Source: Microbacter sp049976245
Lineage (GTDB): Bacteria; Bacteroidota; Bacteroidia; Bacteroidales; Paludibacteraceae
Reading direction: 5' to 3'
Assembly: GCA_049976245.1 (NCBI GenBank)
Contig: JBMFIQ010000036.1
Location: 1 to 21,094 of the forward strand
DNA: 21,094 nucleotides
Shown here: one piece after another, positions 7,105 through 14,964 of the stretch
Position numbering within the stretch: the stretch's first letter is position 1
How the letters are laid out: each line of letters begins with the position of its first letter
Made by a program: the position numbers and the translations under genes
The notes under the pieces: generated by a model
Database searches by the model: none
Told to the model about the DNA's origin: nothing
The model's input: only the letters and a program-made list of their open reading frames with translations

Positions 7105-7213
7105 CCCCCCCCCCTGATCCTGAAGGGGGTAAAATAATAAAATATAATGCGTTACTTTTTATTTATCCGTTCATCCTATGTGATATAAAGTCCCCCTTTA
7201 GGGGAATGAGGGA
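7105..7213. repeat. G/C-rich palindromic repeats with a 10-base C tract, upstream of wzi-like gene
   Basis: The 342-base spacer 7001-7342 has no gene. It holds two palindromes: C10 at 7105-7114 facing GGGGG at 7124-7128 (loop TGATCCTGA), and CCCCCTTTAGGGG at 7192-7204 followed by GAATGAGGG. Both resemble a 'CCCCTAAAGGGG'-type dispersed repeat that I recall from Bacteroidota intergenic regions. The rest is AT-rich and featureless. Confidence 0.6.
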
Positions 7214-7342
7214 TAAAAAGTTATCACAACATACTGAAAACTTGTACAATCATAGTGCTTTGCTTCAAAATGTTTTTGTTGTACTTTTTACATTGAATTT
7301 CTTGAACCTTCGAACAATAGACAGATGCAAAAGTTGAAACTG

Positions 7343-7735
7343 TTAATTATAACTTCGAAAATTATATAAGGTATCGGCTTCTGAGAGCTGCATTCGGCTG
7401 AAGGAAAGGGATACGATCTTAAAGTGTTTGGACAAGCCATACCAATAAAAACGGGAAGGTGTATATCCTTTATCCACAACCTGTAAAAGCAAAGAATCTC
7501 CTTTTTGTTGAAATTCACCCATCATAGTTCCGCCGTTATAACGACTGAGATTTTGAATTTCAAAGGTATAATTGTCGAAGTTATAAAAAATGCTATCCCG
7601 CACCCATGTTTGGCTCGGGGTTTGAACGGTCATCAATTGCCATTTTCCGTTTAATTTGGGATTATAATCCTGACATCCGGTCAATATCAAAAGAGATAGG
7701 CCGGTTAAAAGAGTCCAAGTCCATTTTTGTTGCAT
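7343..7735 (-). CDS. Lipocalin-like lipoprotein
   Basis: The 130-residue protein has a lipoprotein signal peptide ending in the lipobox LTGC (Cys21). The mature part starts PKLNGKWQLMTVQTP, the GxW hallmark of lipocalin-like domains in Bacteroidota. It continues as alternating short beta strands (FYNFDNYTFEIQ, GEFQQKGDSLLLQV, FKIVSLSFSRMQL). It is probably anchored in the outer membrane facing the periplasm; ligand unknown. It stands alone, with more than 300 noncoding bases on each side, so no operon partner can be inferred. The spacing to wzi-like and transferase genes gives at most a weak link to polysaccharide export. Confidence 0.7.
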   Translation of the reverse strand: MQQKWTWTLLTGLSLLILTGCQDYNPKLNGKWQLMTVQTPSQTWVRDSIFYNFDNYTFEIQNLSRYNGGTMMGEFQQKGDSLLLQVVDKGYTPSRFYWYGLSKHFKIVSLSFSRMQLSEADTLYNFRSYN

Positions 7736-8188
7736 CGTTGTATTGATTTTAAAAATGAAGATCGCACCATGAATTTCTCGTATTTGATTTATTGCTTAGC
7801 ATTTGAAAACACATTGAAAGAACGTTTCGAAGCAAAACCCAACGGGTGTTTTGGTTGTATGATTACAGGTTCTTCCGACTTCGTTGAAGGTTTTTTATAT
7901 TTAGGCCTACGGACAACCATCTCTTATGACCTGTTTTGTTCGAGGCTGAATGAACCCTTAAAATAACCCTCTAATCATGAGCAAGTTTTCGACACCATTT
8001 TAGCATTGCTCAAATAATCGACCAATCGTATTATTTTTTCGCCACGGAGAGCACAAAATAACAGAGCGGCTTCTTCCGTGTGGCACTGTGTTCTTTCTGT
8101 TTTTGTTTCAAATCTTTGTATGTTTTGTGCCGCAGATATTACCCAAAGCATTTGCACAAAGTTACACTAAGAAAAATGATCACAGTTC
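7736..8188. other. Noncoding spacer with dispersed-repeat-like segment
   Basis: I see no convincing gene in these roughly 450 bases. The part 8039-8175, read on the minus strand, contains CTTTGTGCAAA, TCTGCGGCAC, ACAGTGCCACACGGA and TGTGCTCTCCGTGGCG. These words resemble the 'ACAGAG/CACGGAG' dispersed repeats found in many Bacteroidota and other genomes. A 43-codon minus-strand frame (7796-7927, rich in Lys/Arg) exists but has no supporting homology. A small ACCC-AAC-GGGT hairpin lies near 7838-7848. Confidence 0.5.
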
Positions 8189-8224
8189 AAAAAAAAGAAA
8201 GAACCCGAAAGAATTAATCTTTCG
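8189..8224 (-). terminator. Intrinsic terminator overlapping the WecA-like stop codon
   Basis: On the minus strand CGAAAGA (8224-8218) pairs perfectly with TCTTTCG (8212-8206) across a 5-base loop. A T-rich tract down to 8189, ending in eight T, follows. The loop includes part of the TAA stop of the transferase gene, so the 7-bp stem straddles the end of the reading frame. Confidence 0.55.
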
Positions 8225-9350
8225 CCGATGTGTTCATTACAATATTAAACGATTCTTCGACCTGCTTGCCACGATTCATTTTGGCATTGGATCGATTGAT
8301 CAGGTGCCACAAATAAACCGTCAGAACGGTGCCACCAAGAAGTGTCACGGCTGCCAACAAATAAACAGACCAGTTACGACCGATGATGGCAAGCACAATG
8401 AACGCCACATTGACCGTCATCAACCAATAGGAAACCCGACGATGAGACAATCCCAACGAAAGCATTAAATGATGAACATGGTTTTTATCGGGATGGAAGG
8501 GTGAATTGCCTTTCTTCAGGCGAGTCACAATCACCCGCATGGTGTCAAAAAGCGGTACTGCCAGAACGCAAAAAGCTACGACCGGTGCTGCACTCATTTG
8601 CAAATAGGCAGGGATCTGATTGGGATAGGCGTTCATTTCACAAAATTGAATGACAAACAATGACAGCAAATAGCCAAGGACCAACGAACCGGAATCGCCC
8701 ATGAAAATTTTGCGTCTGCCTCCAAAGACGTTGTACAAAAAGTAGATTACCAATGAGCCAACCAATGCAAAAGCCATGACAGCCAAATTGGTGTGACCTA
8801 CCAGGAAAAAATAGACCCCAAAAAACAAGCTGCTGATCAATCCCAATCCGGACGCCAAACCGTCCACGCCGTCGATCAGATTAAACGCATTGACGATGAA
8901 GAGAAATACCAAAAATGTGAACAGGATTCCCCATAACGCAGGAATTTGCGTCATGCCAAAAATGCCGTGAAAATGCGTAAAAGAGGTATGCGAGAGGATA
9001 ATCAAAAAGAACCCTGCGATGATTTGACCCAAGAGTTTCTTGTTGGGCGAAATAATGATCAAATCGTCCACCAGTCCAACCAGCATCATAAAATAAGCGC
9101 CGGCTATGAAATAAAACAACCGATATGAGGGTATGATGAAAAAGATAATGGTAAAGAACCAGGTAGAAAAAATAGAGACCCCACCAATATTGGGAATGAC
9201 CCCCTTATGGGAAGTGCGATGATTGGGGCGCACCACCATATTTTTGCGTACGGCCACTTTCAACAATGTTGGGAAAGCAAGCATGCCGAAAAGAAAAGAT
9301 ATCAACGAAGCTAAAAAAGAGTGCGTTTGAAGAAAGAGTTGGAATTCCAT
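8214..9350 (-). CDS. WecA/TagO-type undecaprenyl-phosphate sugar-1-phosphate transferase
   Basis: The 378-residue integral membrane protein of the MraY/WecA superfamily would start a glycan by moving GlcNAc- or a related sugar-1-phosphate onto undecaprenyl phosphate. Motifs, counted from MEFQLF: RPNHRTSHKG at 41-50, VDDL with Asp95-Asp96, NAFNLIDGVDGLASGLG at 154-170, FMGDSGS at 216-222 and the WecA-group HPDKNHVHH at 286-294. The last motif separates it from the WbpL-like protein at 3599, which has HRKHLFQ. About eleven hydrophobic spans. The ATG at 9350 is preferred over an upstream TTG at 9359. It probably primes the repeat unit of the wzx/wzy operon to its right, yet a 344-base spacer and a terminator at its 3' end make it a separate transcription unit. 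Confidence 0.92.
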   Translation of the reverse strand: MEFQLFLQTHSFLASLISFLFGMLAFPTLLKVAVRKNMVVRPNHRTSHKGVIPNIGGVSIFSTWFFTIIFFIIPSYRLFYFIAGAYFMMLVGLVDDLIIISPNKKLLGQIIAGFFLIILSHTSFTHFHGIFGMTQIPALWGILFTFLVFLFIVNAFNLIDGVDGLASGLGLISSLFFGVYFFLVGHTNLAVMAFALVGSLVIYFLYNVFGGRRKIFMGDSGSLVLGYLLSLFVIQFCEMNAYPNQIPAYLQMSAAPVVAFCVLAVPLFDTMRVIVTRLKKGNSPFHPDKNHVHHLMLSLGLSHRRVSYWLMTVNVAFIVLAIIGRNWSVYLLAAVTLLGGTVLTVYLWHLINRSNAKMNRGKQVEESFNIVMNTSAKD

Positions 9351-9359
9351 TGATTGCAA

Positions 9360-9694
9360 TAAATTGAAAAGCCTATGCCTGAAATATATGGTACGCTTTT
9401 AGAACGTTTTTTGCCGCAAAAAATTATGCTTATAGACAACTTTACTTTATTTCACAAAATTACTTTTTATCCTTGAAGCTCCCGTAAAGAATAAGTTAAA
9501 TAAATCAAACCATTGTGATGAAATGGCATTAAATTCATAGGATGAGACTTATGAAAACGGCAATCGATGCAAATTCGAAGGAATGGGGAAAAACATTTGC
9601 GCATTGTACATGGATTATTGTTCATTTCAGTTTTGGAGATATTACAACACAAACAAAAAAACAATCAGTTATTTAGACGCATAAAAGAGTAGCC
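9360..9694. other. Spacer between GT2 and WecA-like genes, with a possible promoter
   Basis: About 335 bases without a supported gene. A minus-strand frame of 65 codons (9467-9664) contains several cysteines but no recognisable domain, so it was not called. The region probably contains the end of the exopolysaccharide operon and the start region of the WecA-like gene. Confidence 0.5.
9455..9462 (-). promoter_or_regulatory. Candidate -7 box for the WecA-like gene
   Basis: On the minus strand TAATTTTG fits TAnnTTTG exactly and lies about 105 bases before the ATG at 9350. The -33 region is poor, and an 8-base AT-rich match is expected by chance fairly often. Confidence 0.25.
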
Positions 9695-10462
9695 CTAATG
9701 AATAAATTGGGTTAACTTGCTCAGGTTTTTCATCAACAGAATCCACCATGCATGAGGAAAGCCATTCTTACGCAACGCCCGATAATCCTCTTTTGATTTG
9801 ATCAGGATATTGGAAAGGTTGCGATTGCTCATGCCACCCAAAGTCATTCTAGTGATGACTTCAGGCAGATAGACGCCATGCAGCAATGGATCACGAAAGA
9901 TACGCAAAAGCAAATCGTAGTCAGCCGAAATGGAGAAAGCAGGATCGAACAGGCCATGTTTTTGATACATCTCCTTCGTCACAAAAACAGTGGGATGCGG
10001 AGGCATCCATCCCCGAAAAAGCAAAGAAGGAGTAAAAGGATTGCTGCGCCAATAACGAATCACTTGCGATGGGTTAGATTGTTTAACATAGACCAGATCC
10101 CCGTAAACAACGTCGGCCGCTGATCGGGTAAAAGCTTCATGGACATGCCATAAGGAATCGTTGGAGGCAAAGACATCGTCGGAATGCAACACCCCGATGA
10201 TATCGCCGGAAGCTAAAAGAATGCCTTTGTTCAGCGCATCGTAAATTCCTTTGTCGGGTTCACTGATCCATCGCAATTTTCCGTTAAACTTTACCTCATA
10301 GGATTGGATGATTTCGACCGATTCGTCCGTAGAATCACCATCGATGATCAGATATTCAATATTCTGATAAGATTGATTCAGCACCGATTCAATAGCATTG
10401 CGGAGCATTTTGGCGCTGTTGTAGGATGCGGTAATAATGGAGATTTTCATTCGTCTTTGCAT
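9695..10462 (-). CDS. Glycosyltransferase family 2 (WfgS/WcaA-like)
   Basis: The 255-residue GT-A fold enzyme should be cytoplasmic and membrane-associated. MKISIITASYNSAKML at the N-terminus starts the nucleotide-binding fold. Asp41 lies in IDGDSTDES, EPDKGIYDALNKGI near 68-81 is typical of the WfgS-like GT2 subgroup, and GVLHSDDV supplies the Asp95-Asp96 metal-binding pair. WWILLMKNLSK near the C-terminus may be an amphipathic membrane contact. It would add one sugar to the lipid-linked repeat unit; donor and linkage cannot be read from sequence. It is the last gene of the operon, 55 bases after the GT4 gene. Two ATGs are possible (10462 and 10450); the second begins right at the conserved MKIS. 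Confidence 0.88.
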   Translation of the reverse strand: MQRRMKISIITASYNSAKMLRNAIESVLNQSYQNIEYLIIDGDSTDESVEIIQSYEVKFNGKLRWISEPDKGIYDALNKGILLASGDIIGVLHSDDVFASNDSLWHVHEAFTRSAADVVYGDLVYVKQSNPSQVIRYWRSNPFTPSLLFRGWMPPHPTVFVTKEMYQKHGLFDPAFSISADYDLLLRIFRDPLLHGVYLPEVITRMTLGGMSNRNLSNILIKSKEDYRALRKNGFPHAWWILLMKNLSKLTQFIH

Positions 10463-10517
10463 TTAATTTACGAGCTTTATAAATGAATATGAAGATCCGA
10501 ATCGATTACATTACGAT

Positions 10518-11774
10518 TTATTTATATTTTATTGCATCATTCTCTTCCACATGGAGTAATTCATTGTATAGATCTATATATTCTTCAAATCTATCTTCTT
10601 TACTAAAAAATTGGACAGCACGTTCTCTGCAGGCTGAAGAATAAAATGATTTGCCTTTAGAATGTATCATTTTAATTGCATTCACTATGCCATGTATATC
10701 ACCTTTTTCAACAATAATCCCCGTTGTTGAGTCAATTGCTTCAGGACTACCCCCAGCTTTATATGTGATCACAGGTGTTCCACAAGCTAAGGATTCTAAA
10801 TTGGTGGTGGGAAACGTGTCTTCAAGTGTAGGATTAAGAAAAACATTTGCCCCAGAATAATATTTAACTAGCTGGTTCGTGCTTTCAATTTTTGAAATAC
10901 CAATAATTGTATGAGGCAATTTTTTTATTTGTTGTTGGGTCAATCCTACTAAAACTATTTGATATTGGGAATCTAATAATTGACTTAACCGTACAAAATC
11001 ATTTAACCCTTTGCGATCATCCCACACACTTGCAACCCCTAAAATAATAAACTTCCCTTCGAGGCGTAACTTTGATTTCATCTTATTTACATCCAAAGGA
11101 ACAAACAATGTTGTGTCAATGCCATTGTAAATAACACGAACTGCCTTTTTACGCAAAAACGATTGTTTTACGACATTTCCTAACCACTTAGAAACAGGCA
11201 CAATAGTTAGATTTGGTATTGAGGTGAAGAACTCCTTTTTTTGCTGATAATTTTTTCTTGATCGATCAAACAAAATGCTCTTAGGATACCTGTTTTTTTG
11301 AGGACATTCAAAACATCCTGTTTTCCACTTATCGCAGCCGATAAAATCAAAATGGGAACAGTGCCCTGTGATAGGCCAGCAATCATGCAATGTCCAGATA
11401 ACAGGAATGTTCGCAAATGATAAGTACTCAAAAAGTAATTCTATGTTTAAATAGTACCCATGGATATTGTGTAGATGAATAATGTCTGGTTGAATCGCTT
11501 TAATCCGTTTAATTAGTATTTTGGTTGCTCTACGTGAAGCAAATCCATGCCTGTCAAATAAACGAGTTTGGAAAACATGCATCCCTATATCCCATTTTGT
11601 CCCAATCTTAATTAATTTGGACTTACTTGCTCGTGGGCGCCTAGCATAAGCAATATAACTAATCCACCCATGTTCCATAGCCAAATTACCGATAGCTTCA
11701 GCAATTTGTCCATGTGAGCCTGAATTACCGACTGTATTTATTTGAAAAAGAATTTTGTTTGAATTATGTCGCAT
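10518..11774 (-). CDS. Glycosyltransferase family 4, Cys-rich WPITGHC subgroup
   Basis: A GT-B fold retaining glycosyltransferase of 418 residues. The N-terminal domain has ILFQINTVGNSGSHGQIA and DIIHLHNIHGYY, and a striking segment TLHDCWPITGHCSHFD...GCDKWKTGC.ECPQ. The four cysteines after TGH are conserved in this subgroup and could bind a metal (inference). The C-terminal domain carries GVASVWDDRKGLNDF and the donor-site stretch LEDTFPTTNLESLACGTP. I start it at the ATG of 11774, which leads straight into RHNSNKILFQINT. The ATG at 11801 would add nine unlike residues and overlap the upstream gene by 23 bases, whereas 11774 leaves a 4-base gap. The gene looks more AT-rich than its neighbours, a hint of separate origin. 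It is part of the wzx/wzy operon. Confidence 0.9.
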   Translation of the reverse strand: MRHNSNKILFQINTVGNSGSHGQIAEAIGNLAMEHGWISYIAYARRPRASKSKLIKIGTKWDIGMHVFQTRLFDRHGFASRRATKILIKRIKAIQPDIIHLHNIHGYYLNIELLFEYLSFANIPVIWTLHDCWPITGHCSHFDFIGCDKWKTGCFECPQKNRYPKSILFDRSRKNYQQKKEFFTSIPNLTIVPVSKWLGNVVKQSFLRKKAVRVIYNGIDTTLFVPLDVNKMKSKLRLEGKFIILGVASVWDDRKGLNDFVRLSQLLDSQYQIVLVGLTQQQIKKLPHTIIGISKIESTNQLVKYYSGANVFLNPTLEDTFPTTNLESLACGTPVITYKAGGSPEAIDSTTGIIVEKGDIHGIVNAIKMIHSKGKSFYSSACRERAVQFFSKEDRFEEYIDLYNELLHVEENDAIKYK

Positions 11775-11778
11775 GCCC

Positions 11779-12858
11779 TTAAAGTTGTAATGGATCCTCA
11801 TAATAATTCAAGTACTGCAAAAGCGATTCGAAATCACATTTTTTTACTCCAATCGCTCTTCCGTCACCTTCAGGAGAATCTAAAATCGAGAAATATAAAT
11901 AAAACACTCCGTTTTCATCAATAAAAGCAGTGGGACGGTACGTTGCATGATCGCTGACAAGCGGTTTTTTGAAAATAGTAAAATCGATAAAATTATTTGA
12001 ATAGGCTAAATAGGTAAACATCTTTGTAGTTGGTCCGTGTGAGTGATCGGGGGCACAAAATACCATCCACAACACATGATTATAAACAAAGAGATCAAAA
12101 TGCCACGGTTCAATCTGCAACGAATCCTGATTGATAAAACGCCCTGACTTATAAAAAGTAAAATCAGGTTGATCCAAACTGGCACCTTTCATGATTTCGA
12201 TACCTAAACATTTCGCATTGGGATCATTACCCGAATTTCCGTTTAGATGATAAATATAAAATTGATTGTTGTATTGAATGACAGATGGCGACAATAAATC
12301 TTTTCCTTGTGTATCAAGATTGCTGTACACATGCGTTGCATTACTCCAATGTTGCCCGTCGGATGAAGATTGAACCTTAATTTCACGCGCATACTTTCCG
12401 TTCCAGCATTCTCTTATAATGCTGTAGAGACGATGATTCGAATAAATTAAATCCACATCGGAATTGTAAGCGTTCGGACCAGAAGGTCTGGCATGAATTG
12501 GATTGGCAACAATGGGAAAAAAATGAACATAAGAGGCACTCTTATTGAAATAGACACACGGATTTTCATAAGCAATATTTCCTTTGGGATAAGGAGTAGT
12601 AGCAAGCCAAACCGTTGAATGCATAAAAGTATCGGGAATATAGACTACTGAAGGGTGTGTCTGACTTTGAACAGAGACAGAAGCAGGTACGGGTACGGAG
12701 CACCAGCCCAAAAATTCTAATGGATTCTGTTTGTCTTTCTCAAACGGTTTCAAATTGACATTGTTGGGTTGATTGCAACTCATTGTCAGAAGTACCATTA
12801 CGGATAAAATCAAGCATTTTACTTTTATGGATCTGATAAAAGCAATAAACTCATTCAT
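11779..12858 (-). CDS. Secreted beta-propeller lipoprotein, GH43/GH32-like
   Basis: The 359-residue protein begins with a lipoprotein signal (n-region MNEFIAFIRSIKVK, hydrophobic core, lipobox LTMSC with Cys28). The rest reads as a five-bladed propeller of the GH43/GH32 superfamily, with repeated blade words: HPSVVYIPDTFMHSTVWLA, NSDVDLIYSNHRLYSIIREC, SPSVIQYNNQFYIYH, FDLFVYNHVLWMVFCAPD, YRPTAFIDENGVFYLYFS. Acidic residues in blade starts (SDVDLIY, EPWHFDLF) could be catalytic, but I cannot confirm an active site. It would face the periplasm or surface, attached to the outer membrane. Inside an operon of cytoplasmic glycosyltransferases it may trim, modify or bind the polymer. It sits between the deacetylase (24 bases upstream) and a GT4 (4 bases downstream), so it is surely cotranscribed. 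Confidence 0.75.
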   Translation of the reverse strand: MNEFIAFIRSIKVKCLILSVMVLLTMSCNQPNNVNLKPFEKDKQNPLEFLGWCSVPVPASVSVQSQTHPSVVYIPDTFMHSTVWLATTPYPKGNIAYENPCVYFNKSASYVHFFPIVANPIHARPSGPNAYNSDVDLIYSNHRLYSIIRECWNGKYAREIKVQSSSDGQHWSNATHVYSNLDTQGKDLLSPSVIQYNNQFYIYHLNGNSGNDPNAKCLGIEIMKGASLDQPDFTFYKSGRFINQDSLQIEPWHFDLFVYNHVLWMVFCAPDHSHGPTTKMFTYLAYSNNFIDFTIFKKPLVSDHATYRPTAFIDENGVFYLYFSILDSPEGDGRAIGVKKCDFESLLQYLNYYEDPLQL

Positions 12859-12882
12859 GGTTAAACATTTAAATATCCTTGT

Positions 12883-13656
12883 TCAATATTTCTTCATGTG
12901 ACTTAAAAAATAAGTCACATGATTCACAGGCCAGAAAGGTTCAAAATGTCTGCGATTGATTATCTGCCCATTAAAAGAGAAATAATGTTTATAATCAGAT
13001 TGGCTAAAAACATATTTATAATGATTTAATGCCAACTGAATGGATTTTTCATTGGCATCTTGCAATTTACCAAATGGGATGGCAAAATAATCGCATGGCG
13101 CTTTGATGTGATTTTCAATGACCTTTTTACATTCAACGATCTGATAGGTCAATTCATTAAGATTATCACTATTAATCAGATAATGGTCCATGGTGTGTGC
13201 TCCAATCAAATGACCTTTTTGATGCAAATCAATGATATCGTTCCAGCGCATGGGTTTCTTTCCCGGAGTTAAAACCACATTTTCGGTAAAATTTTTAATG
13301 TAAAACTCATCGCCATCCACAAAGTTAGGATTAATAAAAAACAGAGCATTGGTTTTAAATTGTTCCAATGCAGGAGCGATCATGGTAGCGCACTCTTCGA
13401 ATCCGTCATCAAACGAAAAGGCAACAAGCACATCATTCACCATTTGACGATTGGAAATTAAACGAATGGCCTCTTCAATACGGATAAATGTTGCAACCCG
13501 TTTTAGCTGGGTTAATTGAGACAGAAAGACCTCAACATGCGGACTCTCTCTTGCGATCATGTGTCCGTTCAGAATGTTTATTCCATTTGCAGGCTTTACA
13601 AAAGGACCAACGACATCGAGAAAGATTTTTCTTAACTCTTTTCTAATGATGGACAT
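12883..13656 (-). CDS. Polysaccharide deacetylase, NodB/CE4 family
   Basis: The 257-residue protein has the CE4 metal-dependent deacetylase core. Motif 1 is FSFDDG at residues 80-85 (Asp83 presumed base, Asp84 metal ligand). Motif 2 is HTMDH at 154-158 (the two His metal ligands). The motif-3 equivalent is FAIPFGK at 191-197; the usual Arg is replaced by Ala192, which is common in the YadE/PgaB-like branch. No signal peptide or membrane segment is evident, so it may act in the cytoplasm on lipid-linked intermediates, or be exported in a way I cannot see. The expected reaction is removal of an N- or O-acetyl group from the growing glycan. Its ATG overlaps the preceding GT4 gene by 14 bases, so translation is probably coupled. 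Confidence 0.85.
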   Translation of the reverse strand: MSIIRKELRKIFLDVVGPFVKPANGINILNGHMIARESPHVEVFLSQLTQLKRVATFIRIEEAIRLISNRQMVNDVLVAFSFDDGFEECATMIAPALEQFKTNALFFINPNFVDGDEFYIKNFTENVVLTPGKKPMRWNDIIDLHQKGHLIGAHTMDHYLINSDNLNELTYQIVECKKVIENHIKAPCDYFAIPFGKLQDANEKSIQLALNHYKYVFSQSDYKHYFSFNGQIINRRHFEPFWPVNHVTYFLSHMKKY

Positions 13657-14731
13657 GATCTTTTAAGTTTACAACATAAAATATAGCATCCATAAATCCT
13701 TGAACCATTTGAGCGGGAGAAGCATGTTCTTTGTAATACTTTTGGGCATTCATGCCCATTGTTTGATAACGATCAGGGTGCATCATGACATCTTCAATGA
13801 TGGTTTCAATTTCGGAGAAATCATTGAACAAAACGCCATTGAAATGTTGCTTTATATTCAAACGTTCACCTCCGGTAATGGCATTTTTATGGGTAATGAA
13901 AGGCACTCCATAAGCCATGCTTTTTAATACGGACAACCCCGCCTGATCGGGAGAAATTGAAACCAATGCATGTCGGTACAATGCTTCTAACTTTTCTTCA
14001 TCGTAAACAGCACCATGCAATGAAATCTTTGCTGAAAGATTGTGTTGATCAATAAATTGAAGAATCGCTTCTTTTTCAACGCCATCTCCGATGATATCCA
14101 AACAAGGAACGGAAGCATTTCTCTCAAACACCCTTTGATAAGCATGCAACAGTTCAAAAATTCTTTTTTCCTTGTATAAAGATCCCACAAAAATAATTCT
14201 ATTTCGGGTAAATAAAGCATTGGAAAACTTTTCAGAAACTTCTACCGAATTATTGGCAACAAAAAGTTTAGCAGCATCAAATCCTTTTTTTTCATAAATC
14301 GGAATGGGATAAGCACTATAAAACAGCAATGCATCAGCATGTTTAGCCAAGTAAAAACGTAAGATATCCCATTTTGTATTCGCTCCCAGTCGGTGTTTGT
14401 AAGAACCACGGACCCCAATTCCCCAAAAAATAATTTTAAAAGACCGATTCCTGTAAAAAGGCAACAACATTAAGGACAATCGCCTCAGCTCATAAGACAC
14501 AATCACGACATCGAAAGATTGCAGATAGGCATAAAGGCCATGTTTATACAAAACGATTTTACTCAAAGAATAGGTAACCCATTCCTTTTCTTGAAAATAA
14601 ATTTTATTGGTGTCGCGAATCTGTTTTCCGCTGTGCATGACTGTTAACTCAATTTCATCCTGTTGTGCCAACAAGTTAAAAATGGGAATTCTATATAACA
14701 TTAACTCGTTATCGATTATAAGTACTTTCAT
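13643..14731 (-). CDS. Glycosyltransferase family 4 (GT-B)
   Basis: The 362-residue protein begins MKVLIIDNELMLYRIPIFNLLA, a beta-alpha start typical of GT4 enzymes in O-antigen and exopolysaccharide loci. The N-domain contains VVIVSYELRRLSLMLLP and IFWGIGVRGS. The C-domain carries RIIFVGSLYKEKRIFELLHAY, then LDIIGDGVEKEAI, then ISPDQAGLSVLKSMAYGVPFITH at the donor site. There Gln and Asp replace the usual Glu of the EX7E motif. It adds one sugar to the repeat unit; donor unknown. It follows a 214-base gap, the largest inside the operon, and its 3' end overlaps the deacetylase start by 14 bases. Confidence 0.88.
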   Translation of the reverse strand: MKVLIIDNELMLYRIPIFNLLAQQDEIELTVMHSGKQIRDTNKIYFQEKEWVTYSLSKIVLYKHGLYAYLQSFDVVIVSYELRRLSLMLLPFYRNRSFKIIFWGIGVRGSYKHRLGANTKWDILRFYLAKHADALLFYSAYPIPIYEKKGFDAAKLFVANNSVEVSEKFSNALFTRNRIIFVGSLYKEKRIFELLHAYQRVFERNASVPCLDIIGDGVEKEAILQFIDQHNLSAKISLHGAVYDEEKLEALYRHALVSISPDQAGLSVLKSMAYGVPFITHKNAITGGERLNIKQHFNGVLFNDFSEIETIIEDVMMHPDRYQTMGMNAQKYYKEHASPAQMVQGFMDAIFYVVNLKDHVHH

Positions 14732-14844
14732 CGGCTACACTGACATTAAGCATTGACATAAAAAAAGGGAACATCTTTATTGAAGGCAACTTGTCGCAAA
14801 TATTCTCACAATTCACTATAAATTTTCATACGTCAATTTTATTT

Positions 14845-14964
14845 TTAACGTTCATGATGTATGGAACTCGCCAAACAGTCATACGCTTGAGCATAAGCTC
14901 TTTTTATGGCTCGTTTCAGATTATCTCCTAAGTCTTTAACATTAGCTACAATCCGATCAAGCAT
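14845..14964 (-). other. 39-codon open frame of unclear status
   Basis: An ATG-initiated frame overlaps the last 19 bases of the GT-B gene upstream and encodes MLDRIVANVKDLGDNLKRAI, then KRAYAQAYDCLASSIHHER. The stretch LGDNLKRAIKRAYA looks like the C-terminal LGxTLxEAIxxAY signature of PurD (GAR synthetase), but only this short tail is present, without the RxDIG end. It may be gene debris or chance. I would not annotate a function. Confidence 0.25.

Noticed and set aside
7796..7927. 43-codon basic minus-strand frame (MVVRRPKYKKP...)
   Set aside because: Too short to judge without homology; left as part of the spacer description.
7727..7966. 79-codon plus-strand frame starting inside the lipocalin start region
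   Set aside because: Composition is unlike a protein of this genome, no recognisable domain, and it overlaps the well-supported lipoprotein start.
8088..8468. 126-codon plus-strand frame across the transferase 3' end
   Set aside because: It lies antisense to the WecA-like gene and its terminator, and reads dispersed-repeat sequence in its first part.
9467..9664. 65-codon minus-strand frame with several cysteines in the GT2/WecA spacer
   Set aside because: No domain, irregular composition and no support for a start site; spacing of cysteines fits no zinc ribbon I know.
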